Origin: Liriodendron chinense
Lineage: Eukaryota > Streptophyta > Magnoliopsida > Magnoliales > Magnoliaceae
Direction: 5' to 3'
NCBI GenBank assembly: GCA_003013855.2
Contig: ML058384.1
Location: 13,030,176-13,094,175 of the forward strand
Length of the DNA stretch: 64,000 nucleotides
Part shown: positions 1-10,560 of the stretch, one piece after another
How positions within the stretch are numbered: the stretch's first letter is position 1
Layout of the letters: every line of letters starts with the position of its first letter
The notes under the pieces: generated by a model
What the model was told of the DNA's origin: nothing
The model's input: the letters and a program-made list of their open reading frames with translations, nothing else
Databases searched by the model: none
Translations under genes and position numbers: made by a program

Positions 1-120
1 ATACATGAATGGTCAAAAGGTAAGTATCTCTTACACCAACTACAAAATTTTCTAAAGGTAAGATCCTACGATCATTTCTATACATTTGAAGTCAAGAAGG
101 AGAGCATCGGGAGCGAAAGA

Positions 121-1063
121 TCAAAGCTTCTCCAAACATCCCGATATCAGCCTGATCACGGCTACCCTGGCAGTTTCCATCGCTGACTTTGCTGCAGATA
201 ACACCTCTGCAGGATCAGGAACATGTTGAAGTTCAGCAGTCAAATCCTCCAACTGCTTGCGCGCTGCTTCGCCCTCACTCTCGAGCCGCGTGACCGTTAT
301 CTGATCCTGAGTAACTACTGACTCGAGACGGGCAGCTTCGAAGCTCACGGCGATCTTCTCCGCTTGTAGACGCTCAATCTCAGCGTCAATTTCAGCTATA
401 CGGCCCAAGCACCCTTCATACTGTATCTTATTATTTTGTAGGGATTCTCGTGCGTTCGCCGTAGAATGTGCGTGACGTTCCACTGCAGGTCCCAAAGACT
501 CCGTAATTCTCCGCTTCTCCTCGATAGCAGGATCGGGCTCGACGCGCTCAGCAGCCGCCACGTTTGCGAGGGAGCTTTCGAACGCAGAGATGTGATTGAC
601 AACCACGAGCGCATCAGACCCAACTACTCCGACACAAGCTTCCAGCGCTTTCATGCCAGCGCCTAGCATATGCCATTCTTGTGGATCGGCCAATGCCTTC
701 GCAAGGCTAGACAACAGGCCCTTCAACACGCTCTGACCAAAATAATCTAAGTGTTCAAATGCAGGAATGTCCGGCATCATAGCAATGGTGACGTCAGAAT
801 CGACAGCAGCTGCAAGAAAGAATGCAAGACAAACAAATGATGAGTTAGCAAAAATGGAAGCAGAAACTACAAGTCATAATCGAATGTAAAGTGCGAAGGA
901 GTCGTACCAGGAACGGCAGGAAGATCAACAGCAGGCTCCGAAGGTCCCGCAATGCATGTCCCGGAATCAACAACTGTTTTCAAAGCTTTGCCCGGCAGTT
1001 CAATAGTCACAACAGGAGACGACGCGATGGAAGTAGTAGAGGCAGGTATTGACCCAGTAAGAT
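121..1063 (-). CDS. PMD gene exons 3 and 4: C-terminal coiled coil
   Basis: Exon 3 (1063-908) is short and Ser/Thr/Pro-rich. Intron 907-810 joins it in phase to exon 4 (809-121). Exon 4 encodes about 220 residues; the middle 100 are strongly helical with Glu, Arg, Ala and Leu in heptad spacing (for example IAEIDAEIERLQAEK), read as a coiled coil for self-association. Stop TGA at 123-121. The coiled coil is not part of the PMD family definition, so the whole protein is a fusion-type PMD. Confidence 0.7.
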
Positions 1064-1161
1064 CTGTAGAAATAAGATAATAATGACAAAATATGTTTAG
1101 TATGATTATGCAGGAATCAAAGAAGAAAAGTAAAAAGCAGAACCACAATTGCATTTCTTAC

Positions 1162-3189
1162 CTTGTGCTCGCGGAATGTTGGGTCCGACTTCGACCGCAG
1201 CAGGGCGTGACGCATCCACGACCTCTAACTCAACAGAACAATTCGCTTGCAATGAACAGCTTGATGGAAAGACCGAAGAAGGATCGACGTTACCCCTCAT
1301 GTATCTCAAGCCCAGGAACAGATTCCTCGGCGTTATCAGCACGAACGGGCAAACAAGGATGAGCATCCGTCGACAACCCAGTAGTCGGTGCTGCAACAGC
1401 CTGAGAAACAAAGACTAAAGGCCCGGAAGAAGGTTGGACCCTGACGTTGTCGTAGAGTTGTGCTTCGAGCGCTGCCATGGCAGCATCATCAAGATCACCT
1501 ACGCCCCCGACTCCGGCATCGTTATCATAATAGTTCGCGAGGGAATCATCGTTGCTGTGATCATTAGCACGATCCGCTCCCCAGTCATCACCGGAATAAT
1601 CTACAGGCTCATCTTCGAGCCGTGACCCCGAACCATCACCTACTTCAGAACCACCTTCGACATTGTCCCCCTCGACATCTGCAGGCTCGTACTCACCTCC
1701 GTCATGATTATCGATAATTATATCTTCTTCGTCTGCAATCTCCTCTGTAGCACCAGACCGAAGCTCACCTTCTTCACGACTATCGGCAGCATTCGCACCA
1801 GCCACTACTTTCGGAAGATTGATCTGCAACGACGGATCCAAACTCCCCCACTTCTTGATATGTAATATTTCTGCCTTTCTTAAGTTTTTCTCAGGTGTGG
1901 ACGGGCGAACTCTTGGTGTGAGTCTTATCTTGACTCTCAACTGATCTCTCGCGCGGCCCGGTGGAAGATCGTCAACGAAATCATCAGAAGGTCTAACTCC
2001 TGCCATGCCTTCCGTAGGCTCATCCTCTTCGACAGACGGAGAAGCATTCTCTGCCGGAGGACGCGAAGATCCGACCCCTTGCTGATGTCTCTGTATAGGG
2101 ACCCCAAAGCAATACCATCCGTCTAACGCTCCATCTTCTTTCCTACGAGTGATCGGCACGTTCAAGGAAGTCAGATGGCTGGTACCAGGAACTCCGACGG
2201 CCTCACGCTGCTCACGAAGATAACCAAGACCGTCCTCAGGAACGTCAATCAACCTGGGAGGAGAGAGGTAGAGAGGGAAATCGACAGGTTTGGCATCCCG
2301 GACGCGCGCGTACTGATACACCCACCATCTCATCCAACCGTAAGAAGTCGCAGGACGTCGACTACCGCCAGGCAACACGAACCTCGCGCTAGTTCGCGTC
2401 AACAAAAGCTGGTCCCACATCCACTCCCAATGGACAAGACCCGTGCCATATGCTCGTTCTATCCTCGTCACGCTCGGAAGAGTCGACGGAACACCCTGAT
2501 CGTAGCCGAACTGTCTGGCGAACTTGCTCGGATAATAAGGCTCGTGCCAGAACTCCATGCCTTCGTGAAATGGGAGAGAGGCGGTCCGAATTGATATTAG
2601 GAATTCTCTGTCAGAAGAGTCAACCAAATCCTCATCATCGACGACTTCGATGTCTTCCTCAGCAATGGAAGTAGGAAAATGGTAGAAGTCAACTTCATTC
2701 TCACTGCAGATCCTTGAAGACACCCATTCTGGCGTCTTAAGCACCATCTTGGCCTTCATGAACCTGATGAGAGGCGCTCGGTCCGGAAAGAAGTAGGCGT
2801 GAGGCTTCATGCCATATACCCATGGAAAATAAACGCCTAACCAGCTGCAGAAATAATGCCACGGGCAATAGGCCGCATCCATCCCATCAGCAGGTTTGTC
2901 CGGATTACTGGCAACATAAGCAAATGCTCTATATATGCTGCAGAGTACAGGTGGCGCTATAGCAAGACGTCGGCCACTGGCAACGGCACCTGCCATGACG
3001 AAGCAAGAAACCCTGACGCCATCAGCACCCTTCGAGCTGGGAAGCGCGACTGCGGACAACCAGTAAGCGAGGAAGCCTGCTAGCTCACAAGTGGGAGACA
3101 ATACGTTTGGGTAAGAAAATTTCCGTTGAAAGCGTTGTCGTAAGGCTCTTACTCTTTTAACATCAACCTTATATTTTTCGTAGTCGATC
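1162..3189 (-). CDS. PMD gene exon 2: second half of PMD domain and acidic linker
   Basis: Open from the splice acceptor at 3189. The first 150 or so residues continue the PMD domain (words FLAYWLS, GRRLAIAPPVL and FPWVYG, aromatic and Pro-rich as expected). After that comes a long polar region rich in Asp, Glu and Gly (about 1500-1850), a likely disordered linker. The frame open to 1290 stops there, but a second frame open from 1411 carries on to the splice donor at 1162 and joins exon 3 in phase, so a single frameshift lies close to 1290. The donor reads CAAG-GTAAG. Confidence 0.7.
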
Positions 3190-3291
3190 CTGAAAGAGAG
3201 AAAGGAGAGAGAACTTCACATAAGAAGCTACGCAAAAGGAAAGAACATACATCATTAGAAGAAAGAAAGAAGACGTCCCGCGAAGACTTAC

Positions 3292-4559
3292 TTCAAGCCG
3301 TGGCTGAAGTAGACTGACCAATCTTCATAGTGTATCTTTGTAATTCAGTCAAACTGTTGCAATTCATGGAACAACTCCAAACACGCCTTGGAATGGTAGG
3401 CCTTCCGATCACCTTCGCGTCTGAAGCTAGACAGTTCTTCATCAGAGGGGATATATTCGTGATAATACCCGCCGCGTATGGGCAGGCCCGCCATCATCTT
3501 AAGATCCCAGAGAGTTATGCTCATCTCTCCTTGAGGAAGATGGAAAGAGTTGGTAATGGAACTCCAGTAATTTAAGAAGCCCCTGAGAATCGTCGGATCT
3601 CGTGGAAAGAAGCCGGCAGTCGCCTCGATGGCATAGTAGAGCCCGACCTCCCTCAGCACAGCCTCGTGTCGGATTAGAATCTCCTTCGCCCAGGGGATGT
3701 AGCTGTCACGACGATTCAGATGCCCTCGGGTACGGAAGCTCGAAGTCTCCCACATTGTGGACGTGCTCATAGGAAGGAATCTTTGACGCACCGTCTCAAA
3801 GAAATGAGTCGGATAAGGTGCATGCGGATCACACGTAAGCATGAGGAAAGTCATTTCCTTAATCTCACCAACCTTTTGTTGCTTCCCGTTGCTTCCCAGC
3901 GTGGCGGTGAGTAATCTCTCAGGAATTGAAGACCATCTCTCCACTCCATAGAACTGGCTAGGTCTACGAACATCAGATGGCTCGATGCTCGGAAAAGGTT
4001 TACACCTCATAAGAGACTTCTGGTGCAAGATGACTTCGCCATTGTAGGGGTTCGTGATGCAGATGCCACGCTCAGCAGTGATCTTGTTGCTCTCCCATCC
4101 AATCTTCATCCTTTCGTATTTCAAGTCGAGGAGCTGTGTCAATCGCTCCGCTTGGCTGAGCGCCTTGATCGGTTGTTTTCCTCGTCCTCCTTTCTTCTTA
4201 CCTTTCTGACCCGTTAGATTCTCTTCTACATTTTGAACAGGTATATCTTGAGGACCTGCCTCGATGGCACTCGCCACACCAGCAAGTTGGGCATACCAAT
4301 AGACCCACTCTTGTTCTGTTCCCCGCTTTAGAGGTTCGGGCGCTGTCTTGTTGACGAAGATGCGCACCAACACTTCATGAGGAAGCTGCCCAATACGCTC
4401 TGTGAAATCTTTTATCTCGGGTTCGACCGTAGGAAAGAAGCGAGAGTTACGTCTTGGAGGAGGAGGGTTAGAAGGACCTTCAGCTGTTCTTTTCTGACCG
4501 CGCTTCATCGGCGTCGGACCAGAAGCATGCGACCCAGAGGTTTCACCAGAGGATCCCAT
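3292..4559 (-). CDS. PMD gene exon 1: low-complexity N-terminus and first half of PMD domain
   Basis: Opens with a Ser/Gly/Pro and Lys/Arg-rich stretch of about 45 residues (possibly a nuclear signal: KRGQKR), then a conserved helical region. At about residues 325-375 comes the typical PMD core with the words FHLPQGEMSITLWD and AGLPIRGG, the family's 'HLP-GEM-TL-D-LGLP' pattern. The exon ends with two bases of a codon completed by exon 2. An in-frame TGA at 3347-3345 interrupts it 18 codons before the splice site; reading resumes in the same frame, so this is a nonsense change and not the natural end. Confidence 0.75.
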
Positions 4560-5194
4560 TGTCACTACTGCAATTCACTGCAACGCGTAAACAGAGCAAC
4601 ATTAGAAAAAATAACTTGATACACACGGGCAAATAGCCTAACGAAATCGTATATCAAACACAAGCACACCATATAGAGCACAAGCAACAAAGCATGAGAG
4701 CAACAAAATCAAGAGCATAGCATATCAATCATCATACGCATTTCATAACAAAGCAACTGCCATCATACATGCACGCACACATATGATCGATGCACACAAA
4801 ATCACAGATTGAACCCACAATACATCCATGCATTTAGTCTAAAAGAAGCCTTGACGAGTCCAGGTGCTTATAAGTAGGTACTGGACAGAGTCAGGAAACA
4901 GTTTCAGCATCATACATACGCAACTATTCGCATACAGCAACTTTACAGGCAATCAGAACACTATAAGCGCATTCTGGCAGACATACTCTGAACCTGCCTA
5001 AAATAGACAGTTGCAAGCTGCGACAGGCCAAAGTAGGCAGTCAACTGCAGGCCCAAGGCACTAAGCTCCAATCGTGCTTGAATTTTAAGTGATCTAGCCT
5101 CAAACAGCACTAAATTTGACTGAGAAACGGAGCTGGAAATGCCATTCCTCCACCAAGTGCAAAGAAGGGGCTAAAAATGGGACTTTTGGCTAAG
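4560..5194. other. non-coding region upstream of the PMD gene
   Basis: No supported coding sequence. AT-rich with many short CA/CAT runs near 4660-4800. It would be the 5' leader or proximal promoter of the minus-strand PMD gene and, in the Tat model, the stretch between the antisense gene and the 3' LTR. Confidence 0.5.
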
Positions 5195-5600
5195 TGTTGG
5201 GGTGACATGCGCCCAAGGTGGAGCCCCAGGCGCATGTGGCCCCTCACATGCGCCCAATCTCTAAAAATTGAAAGTGAAACTTCATTCCATAAGGCATCAG
5301 GCAGCATGTGCAATTTGACATGCGCCCGGCTCAGAAGAAAGGAAGAAACGAGCTTGGAATTCAATGCACCAGGCGCATGTGCATCACCACATGCGCCCAT
5401 CTCTGAAATTCGAAGAAAAGACAAGTCCTGGGCAATGCCCTGGGCGCATGCCCAGAACAACATGCGCCTGGGACATGCGCCCACATCCTCAGAGGCAGTT
5501 TGACATGCGCCTGGAGGAAGTATTTTGCCAGAAAAAGTAATGGATGGCAGGCCATATGCGCCCACAAGGGGACCACATGCGCTTGTACACTAAGGGTGAG
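5195..5600. repeat. CATGCGCC dyad cluster, left part
   Basis: About a dozen copies of ACATGCGCC or its reverse complement. Two pairs form the same dyad: GGCGCATGTG, 6 bp, CACATGCGCC at 5229-5254 and 5372-5397. The motif continues on the other side of the proposed LTR start (5900-7160). It lies between the minus-strand TATA at 5667 and the PMD start codon. Confidence 0.8.
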
Positions 5601-5666
5601 CTCTCTCACCTTGGGAAAGTTGGATTTTCTGACTCGAGGAAATGTTGGAATGACTCAGTGAGTCAA

Positions 5667-5675
5667 CTATTTATA
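5667..5675 (-). promoter_or_regulatory. candidate TATA box for the antisense PMD gene
   Basis: Minus strand reads TATAAATAG, about 1.1 kb upstream of the PMD start codon. Position and sequence fit a plant TATA box; nothing else proves its use. Confidence 0.4.
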
Positions 5676-5734
5676 CTTGAGCCTGGGGGACCGGTGCACT
5701 GCACTAGCATGACGTAAGCATCCAGCGCAGCACA

Positions 5735-5747
5735 CCGGGGGGGCACT
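5735..5747 (+). promoter_or_regulatory. candidate polypurine tract of element Z
   Basis: A run of seven G (5737-5743) followed by CACT directly before TGTTGGGG at 5748. A G-rich tract abutting the 3' LTR is where plus-strand DNA synthesis would be primed. The pyrimidines near the end make it imperfect. Confidence 0.4.
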
Positions 5748-5899
5748 TGTTGGGGCTCAAATTTGTATCCATTATAAAACAACATCCCATGGTCTAGTGG
5801 CAATGATTTGAAGAAGTTTTGAGGCCAGGAAAGCCCTGAAAATGCCAGCACAACCCTGATCGCTTGGTAGCGACCAAAATCCATAAACAGCATTTCGGA

Positions 5900-7160
5900 G
5901 CGGAACTGGACATGCGCTTCGCCGCCAAATGATCTGGAATGTCCTAAAACCCTTAACCTGCAAGTTTCAAAGTCATCCGGTGCATATTTTTTACCTGCGC
6001 ACCTCGAAATGCAGTTTCATCCCCGTTTGGAGCTGACCAAAAAGGGGTCCGTAAGCCTACAGCTACCATTTCAAAGTGGAACTGGACATGCGCTTCTCCT
6101 CAAAATGATTCGGAGCACCCCAAAACCCTTAAATAGCAAGTTTGAAGTCATTATGACTGAATATTTCCATGCGCGCGCTCCCTCGGAACAACGTTCCTAT
6201 ACGACAAGCTGACCCGGAGGCTCCAAATTAGGAAGGAAGTACCAAAATTAGCAATATCTGGACTTCCACACCCCATCCTGTTCATTCAGGAGGTTAATCA
6301 TAGCCTAGAAGTGGCTTGGTGACAGTGAGTGCATGTCTAGAAAAGGTAGCTGTCCTTTGGAGGTCCCCCGTCGGAGCTGAAATGCTGAAATTTTCTAAGT
6401 GCTGGAATCTTGAAAATCTGGCTAAGTAGTGGGAAAGCGCCGGCAAAGGACATGCGCCTGGCCTCTAACCACATGTGCTTGCACCCTAGTAGTGAAAGGA
6501 AGTGATCCAAACACTTTTTCAAAAAGCGCCGGGAAATGCGCCGGTAAAGCACATGCGCTCGGATCCACCACATGCGCCCGGTGCATTTTTCTGACATGCG
6601 CTTGACATTGTTTCTGGCACATGCACCTGGAAATACCCGCCGGGTAGACCTGAACCCGATTTCCCTCCTATAAATAGTGAAGTCACCTCATTTCATCAGC
6701 ACGAGATCATCCCCTGCCGACCTCAGAGTGATGTAAGCATCACATGCGCTTGCTTTCTCTCCCCTCGCCGGATGACTTGGCTGGAGTAGATTTCCTCCCC
6801 GGAAAGGGATTTCCTTGCCGGAATCCCAAGTTCAGGAAGAAAATCCTAAAATTTTCTAAGTGCTGGGCACATGCGCCGGCATATCCCCCACATGCGCCAG
6901 CTTATTCCATCACATGCGCCGGCTTTTCCCACCGAAAAATCCTGAAAATCTGCTAAGTCCAGGAGGGACATGCGCCCACTCTTTGAGTCCAGGCGCATGT
7001 GCATTGCCACATGCGCTCGGAACACCTCTTCTCCATCTGTTTTTTCATAAAAAACACTTGACATGCTCCCGGAAGATGGGACATGCGCCCACCTCCCTAC
7101 CACATGTGCTCGGAAGCATGTACAATGCCACATGCGCCTGCACATCCACCCCTCCATATG
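5900..7160. repeat. CATGCGCC motif cluster inside LTR Z
   Basis: Some twenty copies of CATGCGC(C/T) with variants, on both sides of the TATA box at 6669. One dyad (6992-7017: GGCGCATGTG, 6 bp, CACATGCGCT) has the same arm sequence and spacer length as those at 5229 and 5372. Some copies sit in a longer repeated context containing CTAAGTGCTGG. Confidence 0.75.
6669..6676 (+). promoter_or_regulatory. TATA box of LTR Z
   Basis: TATAAATA preceded by CCTCC, 0.9 kb into the LTR. K has the same octamer at 34283-34290, 0.7 kb into its LTR. Confidence 0.55.
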
Positions 7161-7550
7161 CCTGGACGCTGATGGGAGGGGTGGACCTTCGATCGTGTGC
7201 CCCGCCTTCGTCCGGAATCCGATTTTGATGAAATCACTTCCGCCGGATGCGTCTTGATGAGATCTATCCATCCACCGGATCAGATTCTCCAACGGTCAAT
7301 GATAAATGGCCCAAATCAGTGTTTTGGTCCAAAACGACCAACACTTAGCCAATTTGGTGGCTCCAGAAATCCTTCCGAAAGAGCCGAAAACGGCTGAAAA
7401 CGAGAAGAATCAGGCGGAATTGGGCCGAGCCCGAGAGGGAAAATTTTCTTCTAGATGACATGATACACCATAATCATGCACCGCGACGAGGTTATCCGAT
7501 CTCAGGACCCTCGAATACCCTAATCAAGTGGTCGGCAGGTCCGCTACTTA

Positions 7551-8109
7551 GTCATTTTCAGCCCTGGGAAGTGCCTTGTTGGCTCGGAAATCGACTTCTG
7601 CTAAGCAAATCGGAACGCGATCGCACCGCGATCTTCGTGGACGTAATCCGCCCCTGTTCAAAGACGGTCATCGATAATATTCATCGAATTTCCTGATTAG
7701 ACCGCAGACAGATCCATTATTTAGTCATTTTCAGCCCTGGGAAGTGCCCTGTTGGCCCGAAAACTGACTTTTGCTAAGCAAATCGAAACGCGATCGCACA
7801 GCGATCTTCGTGGACATAATCCACCCCTGTTCCAAGTCGGTCATCGATAAGATTCATCAATTTCCCTAATTAGACAGTAGACAGGTCCATTATTTAGTCA
7901 TTTTCAGCCCTGGGAAGTGCCCTGTTGGCCCGAAAATTGACTTTTGCTAAGCAAATCGAAATGCGATCGCACCGCGATCTTCGTGGACGTAATCCACCCC
8001 TGTTCAAAGACGGTTATCGATAATATTCATCGACTTCTCTAATCAGACGGCAAACAGGTCCACTACTTAGTCAATTTTAGCCCTGGGAAGTGCCCTGTTG
8101 GCTTAAAAA
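7551..8109. repeat. 173-bp tandem repeat in LTR Z
   Basis: Three full units and a partial fourth begin with a GTCATTTTCAGCCCTGGG-type phrase at 7551, 7724, 7897 and 8070, an exact 173-bp period. Units contain GCGATCGCACCGCGATC, itself rich in short dyads. Part of another unit is visible before 7551. Confidence 0.9.
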
Positions 8110-8627
8110 TTGACTGATGCCAGATGAAATCAACCGCGATCTCAAAGACGCCGAGGCAAAGCTGAAGTACTCAGGCTATCCAACAGTCGGTTCAAGCGTT
8201 CACGGGGCATCGATCCCCATTATTCATAAGAAATTGGCATATGTGGATACCCATCGGACCCTATACTTAGCCACTTACAGGCATCGAAGCAGCCGATCTA
8301 GCCCATTGAGTTTGAATCCTTAAAAGATCTTGGCTCGATAAAGCCTACTTGATCCCAAACAGATCATTGAAAATACTCAGAAGAAAGAGTGTTCTCGAAG
8401 ACGAGTCGCCCGACTCCAGAAGAAATACATTTACTTTACTGTACAAAGCTCTATTCATCCCGGATAAAGGTCCGAGGCTAAACCTAAGGGGTTATGGTTA
8501 CCACGAGAAACCACAAACAAAGAGTTCTAACTAAGCTTGAAACATCTTACTATGGACTGCCACTATGAAAAAGACCGTCGATGCCCTACCCATCGACAAC
8601 GGGTCCGTCGGTTGAGCTGATGAGGTA

Positions 8628-8941
8628 GTTGCGGATTGCTTTCCTAAGGTCACCCGTCATAAAAATACGGGCGCAGGCTTTAGGTTATGCCAACCAACAT
8701 TTCAAGGTTCGTGTATTCCAGCGGTCACCTCTTCACAGTAACAGGCGCGGGCCCCGAGTTGCACCACTCGATTAAAACCCTCGTTCGGGAATGTTGCGGA
8801 GTGCTTTCTTAAGGTCACCCGTCATAAAAGTACGGGCGCGGGCCTTGGGTCATGCCGACCAACATTCGAGGTTCGTGTATTCCAGCGGTCACCTGTTCAC
8901 AGTAACAGGCGCGGGCCCCGAGTTGCACCACTCGAATCCTG
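8628..8941. repeat. 165-bp tandem duplication in LTR Z
   Basis: Two copies, starting at 8628 and 8793, each with GTTGCGGA, GGTCACCCGTCATAAAA and CAGGCGCGGGCCC. K has only one related unit (about 35220-35290), so the duplication arose in the Z lineage. Confidence 0.85.
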
Positions 8942-9178
8942 ACAGTCTCTCAACCCGGACATACCGAAAGAAAATGGGACATAGACATCTGGCGTGTCTA
9001 ACAAATGTGGCTCAGTCCATAACAAGAAAAGAAAGGTCTACACGACTATGAACTCAAGACCATAATCCCCGGCGGATTAGTCTTTTGCCTTCCAATCAAG
9101 GGTGATCAACCGTTGATGTAATTAAAGGCTCGTGACCAGTATCACAGCCTGGAATGTAAAAGATCTCAGAATCTCTGG

Positions 9179-9184
9179 AATAAA
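9179..9184 (+). terminator. poly(A) signal of LTR Z
   Basis: AATAAA in TCTGGAATAAAATTC; the same phrase lies at 35534-35539 in K, so it is conserved in the family near the LTR end. Confidence 0.5.
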
Positions 9185-9353
9185 ATTCGCCTTGCGATAT
9201 CTCTCTTGTGTACACTTTGTGATTGCTTATGATTGTCTATGAATGTCTCAATACTCAGAATTCTCCCAGAATAAAAGAAACACGAAAAAAAGAAAGAAGG
9301 ACTGCTGACGAGTAGATTTGATCTTTCTCCTTTTTCTAAAAAGCGTTCTAACA

Positions 9354-10504
9354 CTAGGGTTAGGAGAAAGCTTGGACGTGCGTAGTAGGAATATGGAGAG
9401 GGATGTGCGTAGATGGGGAGAGAAAAGAAGGCTGTGCTGTGTAACAACCTCTTTAGGTGGGTTTCTCAAATCTCAATATTCGGATGATCTTTGATCAATT
9501 CCAATCTGTTCATCTTATCAAACTCGAAGAGTATAGCCAGAATACTTAAATTTCTTGATGATCCACATTCTAGGTTGGCCGATCCTTGAAAATGGCCTGA
9601 CGGGTGCTAAAATGGGCTTAATCTCAATTAACGGTTTACACTTGATGATCAGGCCCAAATTTTAGAAAAATATGTAGTCATGATCGGCAAACAATTATAC
9701 AAAGTTTAGTAGTTGATTGATGGTAAGAAATGCCTAGATTTAAAATTCCAACTTTTGGCGGAAAAGGAAGGGGCTGACTTTATGGTTCAACGGTGTAGGA
9801 TTATAGATTGAGGTCCAAATTTTGTGTAAACTCGTAGTCATATGAGTATGATGGGTGGTCTAAATTTGAGAAGCGATTGATGGTGAGAAGTGGGTAAATT
9901 GAAAGGTTCAGATTTAAAAAGAGTTGGTAACTCGTTAATTTGAAGAACGAATAACTTAGCGCATAAGAAAGGCGCTTATCAAGGTGGGGTACTCAAATCA
10001 CACTATTGGTCCATGATAAAGACGACCCAAGTCACTCATATGAAGAGAAATATTCGACTACGACTAACCATCTAATTTCCTCACTCGATGGACATGAAAA
10101 TCAAGGGATAAGGGGCTGATTTGACAATTGGACCACTTCTACTATGATTTAAGGGCTAAAATTTGGCAAATATAGTTAATATGTGCCCAAAAGCTTAAAT
10201 CTAGGGTTTTGCATGAAAGTGATCGTCAGAAAACTATAATACTTAAAAATGACATCTTAACTTAAGTTTAACTAATGGCATTTTCGTAATTATTTGAAAA
10301 GTGCGTGATTTTTGAAATCTGATCTTTCTACGATATTTATGGAATCATTCTAAGCAACTTCTATAAAGGGTCCCCTATTGGATCTCCTACGGATGTCCCG
10401 CTATTCACAAATCAACGGTAAATGTATGATAATTAATAAAAAAATAAATTAAAAATGAATTTTTAAATTTTTTTAAATAAATCTCGAAAATCTGGGCCGT
10501 TACA
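9354..10504 (-). mobile_element. chromovirus-type LTR remnant, reversed, related to element M
   Basis: Read on the minus strand it starts TGTAACGGCCCAG at 10504, a typical chromovirus LTR start. About 10140-10400 matches, in reverse, 59290-59500 of LTR M (shared words include AATGCCATT, AAACTTAAGTTAA and TTTTCATGCAAAA). It is at most 1.15 kb against 3.17 kb for the M LTR, so it is truncated, probably where element Z abuts it. No coding capacity seen. Confidence 0.6.
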
Positions 10505-10560
10505 ACTGTAAGTTCGGATTACGGTGATTGTGCACCAAAAATTGAATTTAGGGCATGACA
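10505..10560 (-). mobile_element. 56-bp stub of a second chromovirus LTR
   Basis: Minus strand begins TGTCATGCCCTAAATT at 10560; the same phrase occurs inside M at 59602. It looks like the start of another LTR cut off by the remnant to its left. Beyond 10560 element A begins. Confidence 0.4.

Larger units (their letters stand above)
121..4559 (-). pseudogene. plant mobile domain (PMD) gene, four exons, broken
   Basis: Gene model read on the minus strand: exon 1 4559-3292, exon 2 3189-1162, exon 3 1063-908, exon 4 809-121. All three introns (about 100 bp each) start GT and end AG, and codon phase is kept across every junction, which is strong support. The product would be about 1,380 residues: an N-terminal low-complexity region, a PMD (aminotransferase-like) domain split across exons 1 and 2, an acidic linker and a C-terminal coiled coil. 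The start is the ATG at 4559; the in-frame codon at 4565 is GTG. Two defects are seen: TGA at 3347-3345, where CGA would keep the frame (a CpG transition), and a one-base-type frameshift near 1290. PMD proteins occur both as host silencing factors (MAIN family) and inside transposons. Its antisense position next to an LTR suggests it is cargo of a Tat-like retroelement. Confidence 0.8.
5748..9353 (+). mobile_element. element Z: probable 3' LTR of a Tat-like gypsy element
   Basis: Starts TGTTGGGG and ends TTCTAACA, the same termini as the fully bounded solo LTR K (33587-35683). The last part (about 8505-9353) is clearly related to the end of K (about 35085-35683), including a shared poly(A) signal region. 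Its 3.6 kb length, against 2.1 kb for K, is partly explained by two internal tandem repeats (7551-8109 and 8628-8941) and by CATGCGCC clusters. The right end is firm by comparison with K; the left end is an inference from the TGTTGGGG terminus and the upstream G-run. The mate LTR is outside the window, so no target duplication can be checked. Confidence 0.6.

Noticed and set aside
5195..5202. TGTTGGGG at 5195 as the start of LTR Z, with CTAAG before it resembling CTAGG after 9353
   Set aside because: The phrase CTAAGTG(T/C)TGG before CATGCGCC recurs several times inside the region (6390, 6855), so this looks like a repeat copy. 5748 has a G-run upstream and a better match to the K start. Kept as an alternative only.
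5110..7292. Cys/His/Met-rich frames such as repeated CRRM or AHAP peptides
   Set aside because: They follow the CATGCGCC repeats and occur in several frames on both strands; no conserved zinc-finger spacing.
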